64,000 nt of DNA from Streptomyces rubrogriseus (GCF_027947575.1 NZ_CP116256.1:2852001-2916000), one strand, 5' to 3'; numbered from the stretch's first letter, positions 9,477-16,850 are shown. Translations and numbers: made by a program. Notes: a model not told the origin generated them from the sequence alone.

Positions 9477-10442
9477 ATGGCCGCACCGCTGCCCTACGCG
9501 ACGTTCCTCCGCGTACTCCGCGCCGAGGGCTTGACCGTCATCGAGCACAAGACCGACGGGAGGTCCCCGGCAGACCACAACCGCAACCACAAGGGCGCCT
9601 GGGGCCCCGTCCACGGTGTCCTGCTGCACCACACCGTGACGTCCGGCCACGACCGCACGATCGAAATCTGCCGCACCGGACACAGCACCCTGCCCGGCCC
9701 GCTCTGCCACGGCGTCATCTGCAAGCAGGGCCACATCCACGTGGTCGGCTACGGCCGCGCCAACCATGCCGGGCTCGGCGACGACGACGTCCTCCAGGCC
9801 GTCATCAACGAGCACGCCCTGCCGCCGGACAACGAGGCGAACACCGACGGCAACCGGCACTTCTACGGCTTCGAGTGCGAGAACCTCGGCGACAACAAGG
9901 ACCCCTGGCCCGCCGTCCAGGTCGACGCGATGGTGCGCGCGGCGGCGGCCCTGCTCCGGGCCCACGGCTGGAACAAGAACGGTGCTGGCGCCATCTCCGC
10001 GATCGCGCACGCCGAGTGGCAGCCCGGCAAGGTCGACCCCCGCGGCCCCGGCTACCCCGGGCACGCCGGTATCCGCTCGCGCGTCGCCGAGCGGCTGAAG
10101 CACCCCGCCTCGTGGAGCCCCGGCAGCACGGCTCCGACGAAGCCGACCACCCCCAACCCCCCTCAGGAGGAAGACATGGATGCAGGAGACGTCTGGGGTT
10201 TCCACGGCAAGCTCCCCGACGGCAAGCCGGACCCCGCCGACGTACTCGCCTACGTGCGCGGCACCAACGGCTCCGTCCGGGCCGTCGCCGAGAAGGTCGA
10301 CGCGCTCACGGCCAAGGTCGACGGCGTGGAGCGGCAGCCCCTCACCGACGACCAGGTCGCGGCGATCGCCTCCGCGGTCGCCGCCCATCCGGCGCTGGCG
10401 CAGTCCATCGCCGACACCCTCGCCACCCGCCTCAAGGACTGA
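9477..10442 (+). CDS. Endolysin, N-acetylmuramoyl-L-alanine amidase
   Basis: A 321-residue cell-wall hydrolase for host lysis. ATG at 9477 follows CTGGAGG. The N-terminal 200 residues form an Amidase_2 (PGRP-like) domain. Visible zinc-site and core motifs include VLLHHTVT, ICKQGHIHVVGYGRANHAG and FYGFECENLG, and a conserved His/Lys region HAEWQPGKVDPRGPG that matches the third zinc-ligand loop. A Pro/Thr linker follows near residues 220-230. The C-terminal 95 residues carry a short module (MDAGDVWGFHGKLPDGKPDPADVLAYV) that recurs in Streptomyces phage lysins and may bind the wall. It lies just before the holin gene. Confidence 0.92.
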   Translation: MAAPLPYATFLRVLRAEGLTVIEHKTDGRSPADHNRNHKGAWGPVHGVLLHHTVTSGHDRTIEICRTGHSTLPGPLCHGVICKQGHIHVVGYGRANHAGLGDDDVLQAVINEHALPPDNEANTDGNRHFYGFECENLGDNKDPWPAVQVDAMVRAAAALLRAHGWNKNGAGAISAIAHAEWQPGKVDPRGPGYPGHAGIRSRVAERLKHPASWSPGSTAPTKPTTPNPPQEEDMDAGDVWGFHGKLPDGKPDPADVLAYVRGTNGSVRAVAEKVDALTAKVDGVERQPLTDDQVAAIASAVAAHPALAQSIADTLATRLKD

Positions 10443-10445
10443 CCC

Positions 10446-10808
10446 ATGAAGATCTTCGGCAGAGAGCCTGCCCTCATCATCGCCACACTGTCTGCAGGCC
10501 TGTCCCTGCTGGTCACGTTCGGGTTCGGCCTGTCGGCGGAGCAGGCGGGTGCCATCGTCGCCGTCATCTCCGCCGTCTTCGCCGTGGCTACCGCCCTCAT
10601 CACCCGACCCATCGCCCCGTCGGCGTTCACCGGACTCGTCGCCGCGGTCGCCGCACTCCTCGCCGCCTACGGCCTCGACCTGTCACCGGAGAAGATCGGC
10701 GCTCTCAACGCCGTCGTCCTCGCCGGACTCGCCCTCCTCACCCGCGGCCAGGTCGTCCCGTCCAGCCCGAGTACCCCGGCGACGGCCGAACCCCCGCGGG
10801 CGGTCTGA
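10446..10808 (+). CDS. Holin-like small membrane protein
   Basis: A 120-residue protein starting 3 bases after the endolysin stop. It has three hydrophobic segments (about residues 9-29, 33-52 and 56-92) and a Pro/Ser-rich tail. Size, topology and position next to the amidase fit a phage holin that permeabilises the membrane so the endolysin can reach the wall. No family-specific motif was identified, so the call rests on context and topology. Confidence 0.75.
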   Translation: MKIFGREPALIIATLSAGLSLLVTFGFGLSAEQAGAIVAVISAVFAVATALITRPIAPSAFTGLVAAVAALLAAYGLDLSPEKIGALNAVVLAGLALLTRGQVVPSSPSTPATAEPPRAV

Positions 10809-11251
10809 TGCCGTGCCGTGCGGCCCGGCGGCTGTACAAGACGCTGGGCCGCCGCGGCTGCTTCCTCCTCATCCTCGGCACCGGCAAAACCTGCTGGGGC
10901 CTGTCCTTCCTCTTCGACCCGCCCGCAGACCACGGACTGAAACTGCTCACCGACGCGTGCAGCCTCCGGCACTGGGCGTGGCTGTGGATCGTCGCCGGAC
11001 TCGTCACCGTCGGCTCCGCGTTCCTCCGGATCGGACGCGACAGGATCGGTTTCGCTGTCGCCCTGATTCCCCCCACGGTGTGGGCAACCGCCTACACGAC
11101 CGCCGTCATCAGCGGCTACTACTCCCGCGGCGCCTACGTCGCACTCTGGTATCTCACCTCCCACGTGGGGGTCATCCTGTGGGCGGCCACGGTCCCCGAG
11201 TACTCGGTCCCCCGCGCACCGAGGCCTGCCCGGAGAGGCAAGGCCGCATGA
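10808..11251 (+). CDS. Small multi-spanning membrane protein in the lysis module
   Basis: A 147-residue protein whose ATG overlaps the holin stop (TGATG), so translation is coupled. It has about three or four membrane segments (LLILGTGKTCWGLSFL, LWIVAGLVTVGSAFL, IGFAVALIPPTVWATAYTTA, SHVGVILWAATV) and a basic C-terminus. It could be an anti-holin, a second holin, or an envelope modifier. I do not recognise the family. The coupled position in the lysis cassette is the main clue. Confidence 0.6.
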   Translation: MPCRAARRLYKTLGRRGCFLLILGTGKTCWGLSFLFDPPADHGLKLLTDACSLRHWAWLWIVAGLVTVGSAFLRIGRDRIGFAVALIPPTVWATAYTTAVISGYYSRGAYVALWYLTSHVGVILWAATVPEYSVPRAPRPARRGKAA

Positions 11252-11607
11252 ACACGGCAGCCATCGTCGTCACGGTCCTCGGGTCGGTGCTCACACTCGT
11301 GGGCGTCTCGTTCACCGCCCGCGCCACGACCCGAGCCGCCCAGGCCACCGCTCGGGCGAATACGGCGGCGGCACAAGCGGCGGCCGAACCCAACCAGCGG
11401 GCCGCAGACTTGGCAGCCTTTCAAGCGATCCGCAGCGACATGCAGGAAGAGATCGAGGAACTCCGCACGGAGACGAGATCGATGAGATCCCTGGTGCGGA
11501 GCTTCGCCGGCTACGTCCTGGACTTGACGACGCAGATGCGCCGCAATGGCATCGAACCTCCGGCGCCACCTGCCCGCGTCGACGAGTACAACCGAACTGG
11601 AGTCTGA
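11248..11607 (+). CDS. Single-span membrane protein with coiled coil, lysis-module accessory
   Basis: A 119-residue protein overlapping the previous stop by ATGA. It has one N-terminal membrane segment (residues 3-23, AAIVVTVLGSVLTLVGVSF), an Ala/Arg/Thr-rich region, and an acidic helical part (MQEEIEELRTETRSMRSLV) likely to form a coiled coil. Small proteins of this layout are frequent beside actinophage endolysins and may act as holin partners or spanin-like factors. The role is inferred from place and topology only. Confidence 0.6.
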   Translation: MNTAAIVVTVLGSVLTLVGVSFTARATTRAAQATARANTAAAQAAAEPNQRAADLAAFQAIRSDMQEEIEELRTETRSMRSLVRSFAGYVLDLTTQMRRNGIEPPAPPARVDEYNRTGV

Positions 11608-11609
11608 GC

Positions 11610-11786
11610 ATGCCTGACCCGATCCCCCTCCAGCCCCGGCAGGATCCGGGCGCCGCGGATGCCCGTTCGCTCGAGCAGATGGGCCGCATCGACCCGCAGC
11701 CCATACCCGAACCCGCCACCCAGCCGTTCCAGGAACCGGTCTACCCCGACCTGCCCGACGGGTACATGCCCGACGAGCCCGCATGA
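11610..11786 (+). CDS. Small proline-rich acidic protein at the end of the lysis module
   Basis: A 58-residue ORF starting 2 bases after the previous stop and ending just before a strong terminator. It is Pro-rich and acidic (PIPEPATQPFQEPVYPDLP) with no membrane segment or known motif. The tight spacing, same strand and terminator directly after it suggest it is the last translated gene of the late operon. Function unknown. Confidence 0.5.
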   Translation: MPDPIPLQPRQDPGAADARSLEQMGRIDPQPIPEPATQPFQEPVYPDLPDGYMPDEPA

Positions 11787-11790
11787 CAAC

Positions 11791-11818
11791 GCCCCGCCCT
11801 CCACACGGAGGGCGGGGC
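11791..11818. terminator. Strong terminator between lysis module and convergent lipoprotein gene
   Basis: A perfect 12-base-pair stem (GCCCCGCCCTCC with GGAGGGCGGGGC) and a 4-base loop lie 5 bases after the last late gene and 13 bases from the stop of the convergent lipoprotein gene. It can serve both strands. Confidence 0.85.
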
Positions 11819-11830
11819 GCTTCGTCGCGC

Positions 11831-12490
11831 TCAGGGCGCGAGCTGCTTCTTCACCTCGGCGACGTTCGGGCCGGAGTCCGTGGACGGCATCTGCCAGCGG
11901 TGCGCCTTGTTCTCACCGTCGATGTAGATCAGCGTGCCGCCCTTCGCCTGCTCGGGTGTCAGGTCGAAGACTTGGGCCCGCCACTGGTAGGCGCCCGGCT
12001 GTACTGGGTCGGCACCGTTGTACTTGTCCAGTGTCACGTTCGTCGAGTTGCCGCTGTCCCAGCCGATCATCTCGCCGTCCGGGGCCATCCATGTCCAGCC
12101 GCCGCCGCTGATCGGCGCCGGCTCGTCGGCGGCGACGTCAGCCGTCGCCCGGTCCTTCATGGTGACCACGGCGAACACCCCGTTCGTGGCGGTCTCCCCA
12201 GAGGCATCCTTGGCGAAGACGACCGTGTCCGGGGTGATCTCCAGGACGCCGGTTCCGCCGTCGCCCGCCGTCTGGGCTGACTTCCCCAGCGCCAGGCCCT
12301 CGCCGCCCTCCGAGGCGCCTGTGGACCCACCGCTAGGCTCGCCGCCTCCCGTCGGATCGCCACTCGACGTCGGCTCCCCAGGAGCGGACGTGCTGGGCTT
12401 CTCCGCCGGCTTGTCGTCGTCCCCGCCGCCGCACGCAGTGAGGGCCGCCAGGAGCAGGATGGCCGTAGCCGCAGTCGCTCGTCCGCGCAC
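11831..12490 (-). CDS. Secreted lipoprotein, cargo gene
   Basis: A 219-residue protein with a GTG start. It has a lipoprotein signal peptide ending in the lipobox LTAC (Cys20), followed by a Gly/Ser/Pro/Glu-rich linker to about residue 70 and a globular C-terminal domain (about 75-219, with GGGWTWMAPDGEMIGWDSGN and AYQWRAQVFDLTPEQAKGG). It is predicted to be anchored on the outside of the membrane. It begins 5 bases after the stop of the MmpS-like gene, so the two form an operon opposite to the phage late genes. Fold family not recognised; possibly a DUF4352-like or ligand-binding domain. Confidence 0.75.
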   Translation of the reverse strand: MRGRATAATAILLLAALTACGGGDDDKPAEKPSTSAPGEPTSSGDPTGGGEPSGGSTGASEGGEGLALGKSAQTAGDGGTGVLEITPDTVVFAKDASGETATNGVFAVVTMKDRATADVAADEPAPISGGGWTWMAPDGEMIGWDSGNSTNVTLDKYNGADPVQPGAYQWRAQVFDLTPEQAKGGTLIYIDGENKAHRWQMPSTDSGPNVAEVKKQLAP

Positions 12491-12495
12491 GCCGA

Positions 12496-13137
12496 TCAGC
12501 CCCAGCCGCCGAGGAAGTCGCCGTTGAGCTGCGCCGAGCAGATGTTGTAGTCCCCGGACGCGTGGCCCTTCTTTGTCTCGCCGTCGACGGTCACCGAGCA
12601 GTTGATGTCGCCACCGCCCATCAGTTGCGCGTTGACCTGGTACCAGAGCGCTTCGTCGTCAAGCTTCAGCGTCTTCTCGAACGGCAGCCCCTTACCGGAG
12701 CGGCTGTCACTGTCGGAGCCGTAGTTGATGTCCACACCGGACGGCGCCGACCCCCACACCTTGAACACCACCTCACCCGACGGAGCGTCCGCCTCCTCGG
12801 CGGCGGGCGGATCGGCGGGCTTGTCATCGGCCTTCGGCTTCACCGTCTTCGTCACGGTGACCGTGGGCGCCGGCTTCGACTCGTCCTTCGCCGGCTTCGC
12901 CGCGGCTGCGGTCTCCGTGACGGTGACCGTCGGCTGCGGCTTCGCGTCCGCGCTCGTCTTCTCCGTCTCACTACCACCCGCGGCGCCGATACCGACGCCG
13001 ACGAACAGAGTGAACACCGCGGCCGGGATCACGATCCGCTTCCGCGCCCACTTCGGGCCCGCCGACGGCGGCTGCGGAGGCATCGGCGGCTGCCCCGGGA
13101 CCGGCGGCTGCTCAGGCGGCGGCTGATTGAACGACAT
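12496..13137 (-). CDS. MmpS-like membrane-anchored exported protein
   Basis: A 213-residue protein. It has a Pro/Gln-rich cytoplasmic N-terminus (about 1-28), one membrane segment (about 35-52, VIPAAVFTLFVGVGIGAAGG), an extended Lys/Pro/Thr/Val-rich linker with repeated TVTVTxT, and a C-terminal domain of about 90 residues. That domain contains GGDINCSVTVDGETKKGHAS and YNICSAQL, the two-Cys pattern of MmpS-type proteins. In mycobacteria MmpS works with MmpL exporters; here no MmpL is present. ATG at 13137 follows GGGGGGA. The location between phage lysis and integration genes suggests lysogenic-conversion cargo. Confidence 0.75.
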   Translation of the reverse strand: MSFNQPPPEQPPVPGQPPMPPQPPSAGPKWARKRIVIPAAVFTLFVGVGIGAAGGSETEKTSADAKPQPTVTVTETAAAAKPAKDESKPAPTVTVTKTVKPKADDKPADPPAAEEADAPSGEVVFKVWGSAPSGVDINYGSDSDSRSGKGLPFEKTLKLDDEALWYQVNAQLMGGGDINCSVTVDGETKKGHASGDYNICSAQLNGDFLGGWG

Positions 13138-13276
13138 GGTCCCCCCAAGGTTGAACGTTGGAACACGGTAGAGCAGATGTGAGGGAACTGTGAGGGCGGG
13201 TTACCGGTCTGTGACATAGGCGTCCCATCCAAACGGGCGCACTGTGTCGCCTCACTGCCCGTCTCGTTCACTAGTG

Positions 13277-13492
13277 GTGACCGACTACTTCTGCATCCGC
13301 TGCGCCGAAGCCCGGCTCGGGCCGGCCGCCGCCAGGGAGGCTCGCCGCAGTGCAGCCGCCGCCCCACGCTTCGCCCCGGAGCAGGTTTCCTCCCTCCAGG
13401 CTCTCTTTCGATCGGCGCGAACGCCCGGCGTGGACGTCGGCACCGCCCGGCGCTGCGAGGGGTGCGAGGTCGATCCGTCGCATAGCGCATAA
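13277..13492 (+). CDS. Possible small CxxC protein (uncertain)
   Basis: A 71-codon ORF with GTG start (VTDYFCIRCAEARLG) and a second cysteine pair near the end (CEGCE). Two CxxC pairs could form a zinc ribbon, and small proteins of this style occur in Streptomyces mobile elements. There is no convincing ribosome site (only CTAGTG before the start), and Arg/Ala richness is also what random GC-rich DNA gives. Kept as a low-confidence hypothesis. Confidence 0.3.
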   Translation: MTDYFCIRCAEARLGPAAAREARRSAAAAPRFAPEQVSSLQALFRSARTPGVDVGTARRCEGCEVDPSHSA

Positions 13493-13532
13493 CGCCCGCA
13501 GCGGTGCTGGTGATTGGTCGGGGGTGGACTCT

Positions 13533-13571
13533 CGATAACATGCCATATCGCGGGCGAAAAAACGGTACAAT
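13533..13571 (+). promoter_or_regulatory. Likely leaderless promoter with inverted repeat
   Basis: An AT-rich patch contains TACAAT at 13566-13571, only 5 bases before the ATG at 13577. An RNA start 6-7 bases after such a -10 box would fall at the start codon, giving a leaderless message. The inverted repeat CGATA (13533-13537) and TATCG (13546-13550) covers the expected -35 area and could be an operator. No good -35 hexamer is visible. Confidence 0.45.
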
Positions 13572-13576
13572 TAGGC

Positions 13577-14002
13577 ATGGCTGATGACTCGAACACGGCA
13601 CCCGATACGGCTCGCGTCTTCCCTCTGGCGGACATCCTGTCTGTCACCACGGGCCTGATGCTCACACGCCGCACTCCCAGCCCTGGCGCGGCACTCGACG
13701 AGATCTTCCAGTACATGACCGGCGAGAAGCTCGCGTGGTGGCAGGCGCCGCGCGCCGCCGACGCGTGTACTGACGCGTTCATCCAGCAACACCCCTTCCT
13801 GGCAGACCTGAAGCCGCCCAAGGTTCACAAGAGCCCCATCGGCAAGGCGACGCTTCTCCTGTGGCTCACGACCGCCGAGCTGAAGCACGGCACCCAGCTG
13901 CCCGTCGAGCCGCTGACCGATTGGGTGCGCCAGGACTCGGGGCAGGAACTCTTGGACCGCATCGAGCTGGTGAACCTGCCGTCAGTCGAGGCGGGACCGT
14001 GA
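13577..14002 (+). CDS. DUF7736-like phage protein
   Basis: A 141-residue protein. The segment FPLADILSVTTGLMLTRRTP, followed by LDEIFQYMTGEKLAWWQAPRAADACTDAF, matches my memory of the DUF7736 family, a small domain widely found in phages of many hosts with unknown function. Its last 4 bases overlap the integrase start (GTGA), so it is the first gene of an integrase operon. There is no good ribosome site, which agrees with leaderless translation from the promoter just upstream. A regulatory or early-phage role is possible but not shown. Confidence 0.7.
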   Translation: MADDSNTAPDTARVFPLADILSVTTGLMLTRRTPSPGAALDEIFQYMTGEKLAWWQAPRAADACTDAFIQQHPFLADLKPPKVHKSPIGKATLLLWLTTAELKHGTQLPVEPLTDWVRQDSGQELLDRIELVNLPSVEAGP

Positions 14003-15018
14003 CCGCCCTTGTCCAGCATCAGCCGGACGCCCTCCCTGCCGCCTACGACGCTGCGACGCTCGCCGTCCTGGCCGCCATGGAAGAGGCAGCCGAGAAGCAC
14101 CTCGACGCCATCCGCCCCCACAACACCAAACGCGGATACGCCAACGACTGGGCGCTGTGGGAGGCGTTCCACGACTGGCTGGGGGAGCGCACCGGGCACC
14201 GCATCGCGTCGACCAACGTCACCAAGGGCACGCTCGTCGGCTTCGTCGTCTGGCTCGACACCATCAAGCTCGCCGCACCCAACAGCATCGACCGCAGGAT
14301 CACCGGCGTCACCGTCACCGCCCGGAACGAACACGGGGTAGAGGTCCCGAAGGCCGCCACCGTCGCCGCGCGGCAAGCGCTCAAGCCGCTGAAGAACGAT
14401 CCCGAACGGCAAGCGCGCGGCAGGGGCAAGGCCGCCGCCGTCACCCCCGAACAACTCCGGCAGATGAACGCTGCCGTCGCCGACGGACTCACCGGACTAC
14501 GCGACCGCGCCCTCTGGCTCATGGCCTTCGCCATCGCTGGCCGCTCCGCCGAAGTCGCCGCGCTCCGCGCCGAGGCGATCGTCCACGTCAGCCAAGGACT
14601 CGAAGTCCACGTCCCCGCCGTGAAGGGCCGCCCGCCACGGGACGTCGTCGTCGGCTACGGCAAGAACCCCGACACCTGCCCCGTCCGCGCCTGGCTCACC
14701 TGGCGTGCCGCCGCAGGAATCTCCACTGGGCCCGCCTTCCTGCCCATCACCGTCCACGGCCGCCTCGGCGACCGCGCCCTCAGCCCGGAAGCGGTCCGGG
14801 AGATCATCGCCCGCAACGCCGAACGCGCTGGCCTCTCCGTCCGGCTCACCGGCCACTCGATGCGGGCCGGGTTCATCACCACCAGCCGGCGGGCCGGGAA
14901 GCGCGAAGAGAAGATCCGCGAACAGTCCGGCCACGCCGAGAACAGCCCTGCCTTCTGGGGCTACATCCGCGAAGCCGACAAGTGGACCGACGCCGCATCG
15001 GAGGACATCGGGCTGTGA
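13999..15018 (+). CDS. int: Tyrosine recombinase / phage integrase
   Basis: A 339-residue site-specific recombinase that would integrate and excise the element. The N-terminal SAM-like core-binding domain (about 35-135, RPHNTKRGYANDWALWEAF) is followed by the catalytic domain. Visible active-site residues are Arg182 (AIAGRSAEVAALR), His286 and Arg289 (GHSMRAG), His312 (SGHAENSPAFW) and Tyr322 (WGYIR). The set is complete, so the enzyme should be active. GTG start overlaps the upstream gene, and its stop overlaps the HNH gene. The attachment site is not proven; candidates are discussed in the findings. Confidence 0.93.
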   Translation: MTALVQHQPDALPAAYDAATLAVLAAMEEAAEKHLDAIRPHNTKRGYANDWALWEAFHDWLGERTGHRIASTNVTKGTLVGFVVWLDTIKLAAPNSIDRRITGVTVTARNEHGVEVPKAATVAARQALKPLKNDPERQARGRGKAAAVTPEQLRQMNAAVADGLTGLRDRALWLMAFAIAGRSAEVAALRAEAIVHVSQGLEVHVPAVKGRPPRDVVVGYGKNPDTCPVRAWLTWRAAAGISTGPAFLPITVHGRLGDRALSPEAVREIIARNAERAGLSVRLTGHSMRAGFITTSRRAGKREEKIREQSGHAENSPAFWGYIREADKWTDAASEDIGL

Positions 15019-15482
15019 CAACCCCAAGCGACCAAGCGGCCATCGAGGTGCTCAAGCAGCGGGACTACGTGTGCAGCATCTGCCGCGAGACAAAGGTCGG
15101 GACCGAGTTCCGCTGGAGCCTCTACAAGCGCGACAGCTACTGCAAGGTCTGTCGTCGCGCGAAGGACAGGGAGCGCTACAAGAACAGCAACGGCGCAGGG
15201 AAGGATCGGGTCTTCGACCAGAGCCTCCGCCGCCTCTACGGCATCACCCTGGTTCGGTACAACGAGATGCTGGCGGAGCAAGGTCACCTCTGTGCCCTTT
15301 GCGGGGAGAAGCCGGAGACAGACCGGAGGATGCACGTGGACCACGATCACGCGACGGGCAAGATACGCGCCCTCCTGTGCCACCACTGCAACCTGCTGTT
15401 GGGCAATGCCAAGGACTCCGTAGACAGGCTGAAGCAGGCGATTGCCTACCTGGAGGTGCATGGCCAGCGACCTGCCGCCTGA
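15015..15482 (+). CDS. HNH / recombination endonuclease VII family protein
   Basis: A 155-residue protein coupled to the integrase by GTGA overlap. It has a zinc-binding pair CSICRETK (residues 15-22) with CKVCRRAKDRERY, and a C-terminal Endonuclease_7-type core: CALCGEKPE, MHVDHDHATGKIRALLCHHCN, LLGNAKDS. The HVDHDH-GxxRxLLCxxCNxxLG pattern is the hallmark of phage endonuclease VII-like HNH enzymes, which cut branched DNA or act as homing-type nucleases. A strong terminator follows. Confidence 0.88.
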   Translation: MTTPSDQAAIEVLKQRDYVCSICRETKVGTEFRWSLYKRDSYCKVCRRAKDRERYKNSNGAGKDRVFDQSLRRLYGITLVRYNEMLAEQGHLCALCGEKPETDRRMHVDHDHATGKIRALLCHHCNLLLGNAKDSVDRLKQAIAYLEVHGQRPAA

Positions 15483-15490
15483 CCACGGCA

Positions 15491-15524
15491 ACGCCCCCGC
15501 GGCCAGTCGGCTGCGGGGGCGTTC
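15491..15524 (+). terminator. Terminator after the integrase-HNH operon
   Basis: AACGCCCCCGC pairs with GCGGGGGCGTT (11 base pairs) around a 12-base loop, starting 8 bases after the HNH stop. This fits the end of the integrase operon. Confidence 0.8.
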
Positions 15525-15583
15525 TGCTGTCCGTCGGGGTCTAGCCCCACCATGTGTCGCTCATGGCGCCTCCCCATGTAGGT

Positions 15584-15644
15584 GCGGCCTGCCGAGGGGT
15601 TACTCCCCACGCCCCGAGGGGTCGCTGCGAACGAGGCAGGCCGC
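15584..15644. repeat. Long inverted repeat with internal direct repeats
   Basis: GCGGCCTGCC (15584-15593) is perfectly inverted at 15635-15644. Between the arms, CCGAGGGGT appears twice (near 15592 and 15614). The structure sits just after the integrase operon terminator and could be an attachment-site region, an arm-type integrase-binding region or a regulatory hairpin. The function is not shown by sequence. Confidence 0.4.
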
Positions 15645-15717
15645 CCAGACACGGTAGACGGAAGACGCCCGTCCTGTCACCGGCCGTGCCAAACTGGCCT
15701 CGGCCCCGTCGCGCATC

Positions 15718-15733
15718 CCCCGTCGCGACGGGG
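15718..15733. promoter_or_regulatory. 16-base perfect palindrome upstream of the XRE gene (operator candidate)
   Basis: CCCCGTCGCGACGGGG is a perfect palindrome that ends 23 bases before the GTG of the XRE gene. A second copy of its left half with extension (CCCCGTCGCG) lies at 15704-15713. The place and symmetry suggest an autoregulatory operator. Confidence 0.5.
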
Positions 15734-15756
15734 CTACCTGCTGGAAGGATGCTGCT

Positions 15757-16125
15757 GTGGGTGACGAGTTGCGCAGCTTGGTGGGCAGTCGACGGCGCGA
15801 GGTCGGCTTGTCGTACCAGTCCCTGGCCGCTGCGTGTCAGGAGTTTGGCGGGGCCGCGGCGGTGTCGTCGGGCTGGCTGCACCGCCTGGAGACGGGGGCT
15901 CCGATCAACGCGCCGTCCACCGACGCTCTGGATGCACTGGCCGCGGCTCTCAGGCTGGAGCCGGCACGGCTGCGCGAGGCTGCCGCCGCGCAGTTCTTTG
16001 GCGTTCGCGTGGACTGGGAGGCGTCGGGTGAGGCGGCTGACCTGCTCCGCATGGTGGGCGCTCTGCCGGAGCCTCAGCAGACTGCGCTGGTCGAGCTGGT
16101 CCGCGTGATGGCAAAGGACTGCTGA
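15757..16125 (+). CDS. XRE-family DNA-binding regulator
   Basis: A 122-residue protein with an N-terminal helix-turn-helix of the Cro/CI type (LRSLVGSRRREVGLSYQSLA, then SSGWLHRLETG, then DALDALAAALRLEP). The C-terminal helix region (about 95-120, LPEPQQTALVELVRVMAKDC) could mediate dimerisation. GTG start follows GGAAGG. Its place just after the integrase operon and behind a palindrome makes it a candidate for the element's repressor, although it lacks a cleavable peptidase domain. A terminator shared with the convergent minus-strand genes lies 174 bases downstream. Confidence 0.82.
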   Translation: MGDELRSLVGSRRREVGLSYQSLAAACQEFGGAAAVSSGWLHRLETGAPINAPSTDALDALAAALRLEPARLREAAAAQFFGVRVDWEASGEAADLLRMVGALPEPQQTALVELVRVMAKDC

Positions 16126-16299
16126 GCAGCTGCCTGCTCTGACATTCTGGTGGTGGTCACGCTCGTCTGCTTGCGGGAAACCGGGGCGCCCGAGATGGTG
16201 TCGGTGATAGCCGGGCGGGCCGTAAGCGCTGACGCGCAGCGAGCGGTGCTCAGTGGTCGTGGTTTCGGTGCTGCCACCGTGGCGCGACGGCCAGACTCC

Positions 16300-16334
16300 G
16301 AGTGTCCTCCCCTGAGACGTGGGGGAGGGCACTC
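16300..16334. terminator. Bidirectional terminator between XRE gene and minus-strand small-gene operon
   Basis: GAGTG-T-CCTCCCC pairs with GGGGGAGG-G-CACTC around a short loop, with one mismatch. It is placed between convergent coding regions and ends 6 bases before the minus-strand stop at 16341. Confidence 0.7.
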
Positions 16335-16340
16335 GCGTGG

Positions 16341-16574
16341 TCAGGTGTTGTAGAGCGCTGTCTTGGGTCGGACAGCTTGCCCCGGGTACATCACACCCAG
16401 CCGGCGCTCCAGCCGCATCTCCATCTCGCGCGCAGCTTCCGCGCCCGCCGCATCTCCCGACCCGAGTAGATGCGCCACGTAGTGCAACGCCCGCGCTTCA
16501 CCGACCGTAAGCAGCGGCAGCAGGTCCCCACCCTCGTCCAGCAGCGCCGACAGTTCCTCATCCCCAGGTTCCAT
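16341..16574 (-). CDS. Small hypothetical protein
   Basis: A 77-residue ORF, acidic and helical (EELSALLDEGGDLLPLLTVGEARALHYVAHLL). It would be the last gene of a minus-strand run of four small ORFs and ends next to a terminator, which supports it. There is no clear ribosome site before the ATG. No family recognised. Confidence 0.5.
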   Translation of the reverse strand: MEPGDEELSALLDEGGDLLPLLTVGEARALHYVAHLLGSGDAAGAEAAREMEMRLERRLGVMYPGQAVRPKTALYNT

Positions 16575-16625
16575 GCCCCGGCCAACGCGTGCACCCCCGC
16601 CGCGGTACGGGCTCCGGCGGGTCCG

Positions 16626-16811
16626 TCACCTGTTTGGCGGCGCATGCAGCAGTCGGGCCAGCCTGGACCGCGCCGTAGCCACGTCCACGTCGTCGGTCGG
16701 AGCCTGCTCCAACGCGCGCAACGTCGCCCAAGCCTGAGCGCCGGTCAGGTACAGGGAGTAAACGCCCTCGTCGTCGGTGGGTTCGGCAACCGCTTCCTGG
16801 AATGACTTCAC
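16626..16811 (-). CDS. Small hypothetical protein
   Basis: A 61-residue ORF with GTG start (read KSFQEAVAEPTDDEGVYSLYL). The LTGAQAWATLRALEQAP segment is helical. Its composition (acidic N-terminus, balanced residues) is more protein-like than the Arg/Pro-rich alternatives in other frames. It lies 51 bases upstream of the next gene on the same strand. Function unknown. Confidence 0.45.
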   Translation of the reverse strand: MKSFQEAVAEPTDDEGVYSLYLTGAQAWATLRALEQAPTDDVDVATARSRLARLLHAPPNR

Positions 16812-16850
16812 GGTGACGGCAACGGGGCGGACACCGAAGAGGTCACGGGA

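Larger units (their letters stand above)
13138..13576. other. Intergenic region with promoter and one uncertain small ORF
   Basis: About 440 bases between the MmpS-like gene and the DUF7736-integrase operon. It holds the divergent promoter region, a possible small CxxC ORF (13277-13492) and the promoter and inverted repeat at 13533-13571. Nothing else was recognised. Confidence 0.6.

Noticed and set aside
16150..16353. Possible 67-codon plus-strand gene
   Set aside because: It runs through the terminator hairpin at 16300-16334, has no ribosome site and no protein-like pattern.
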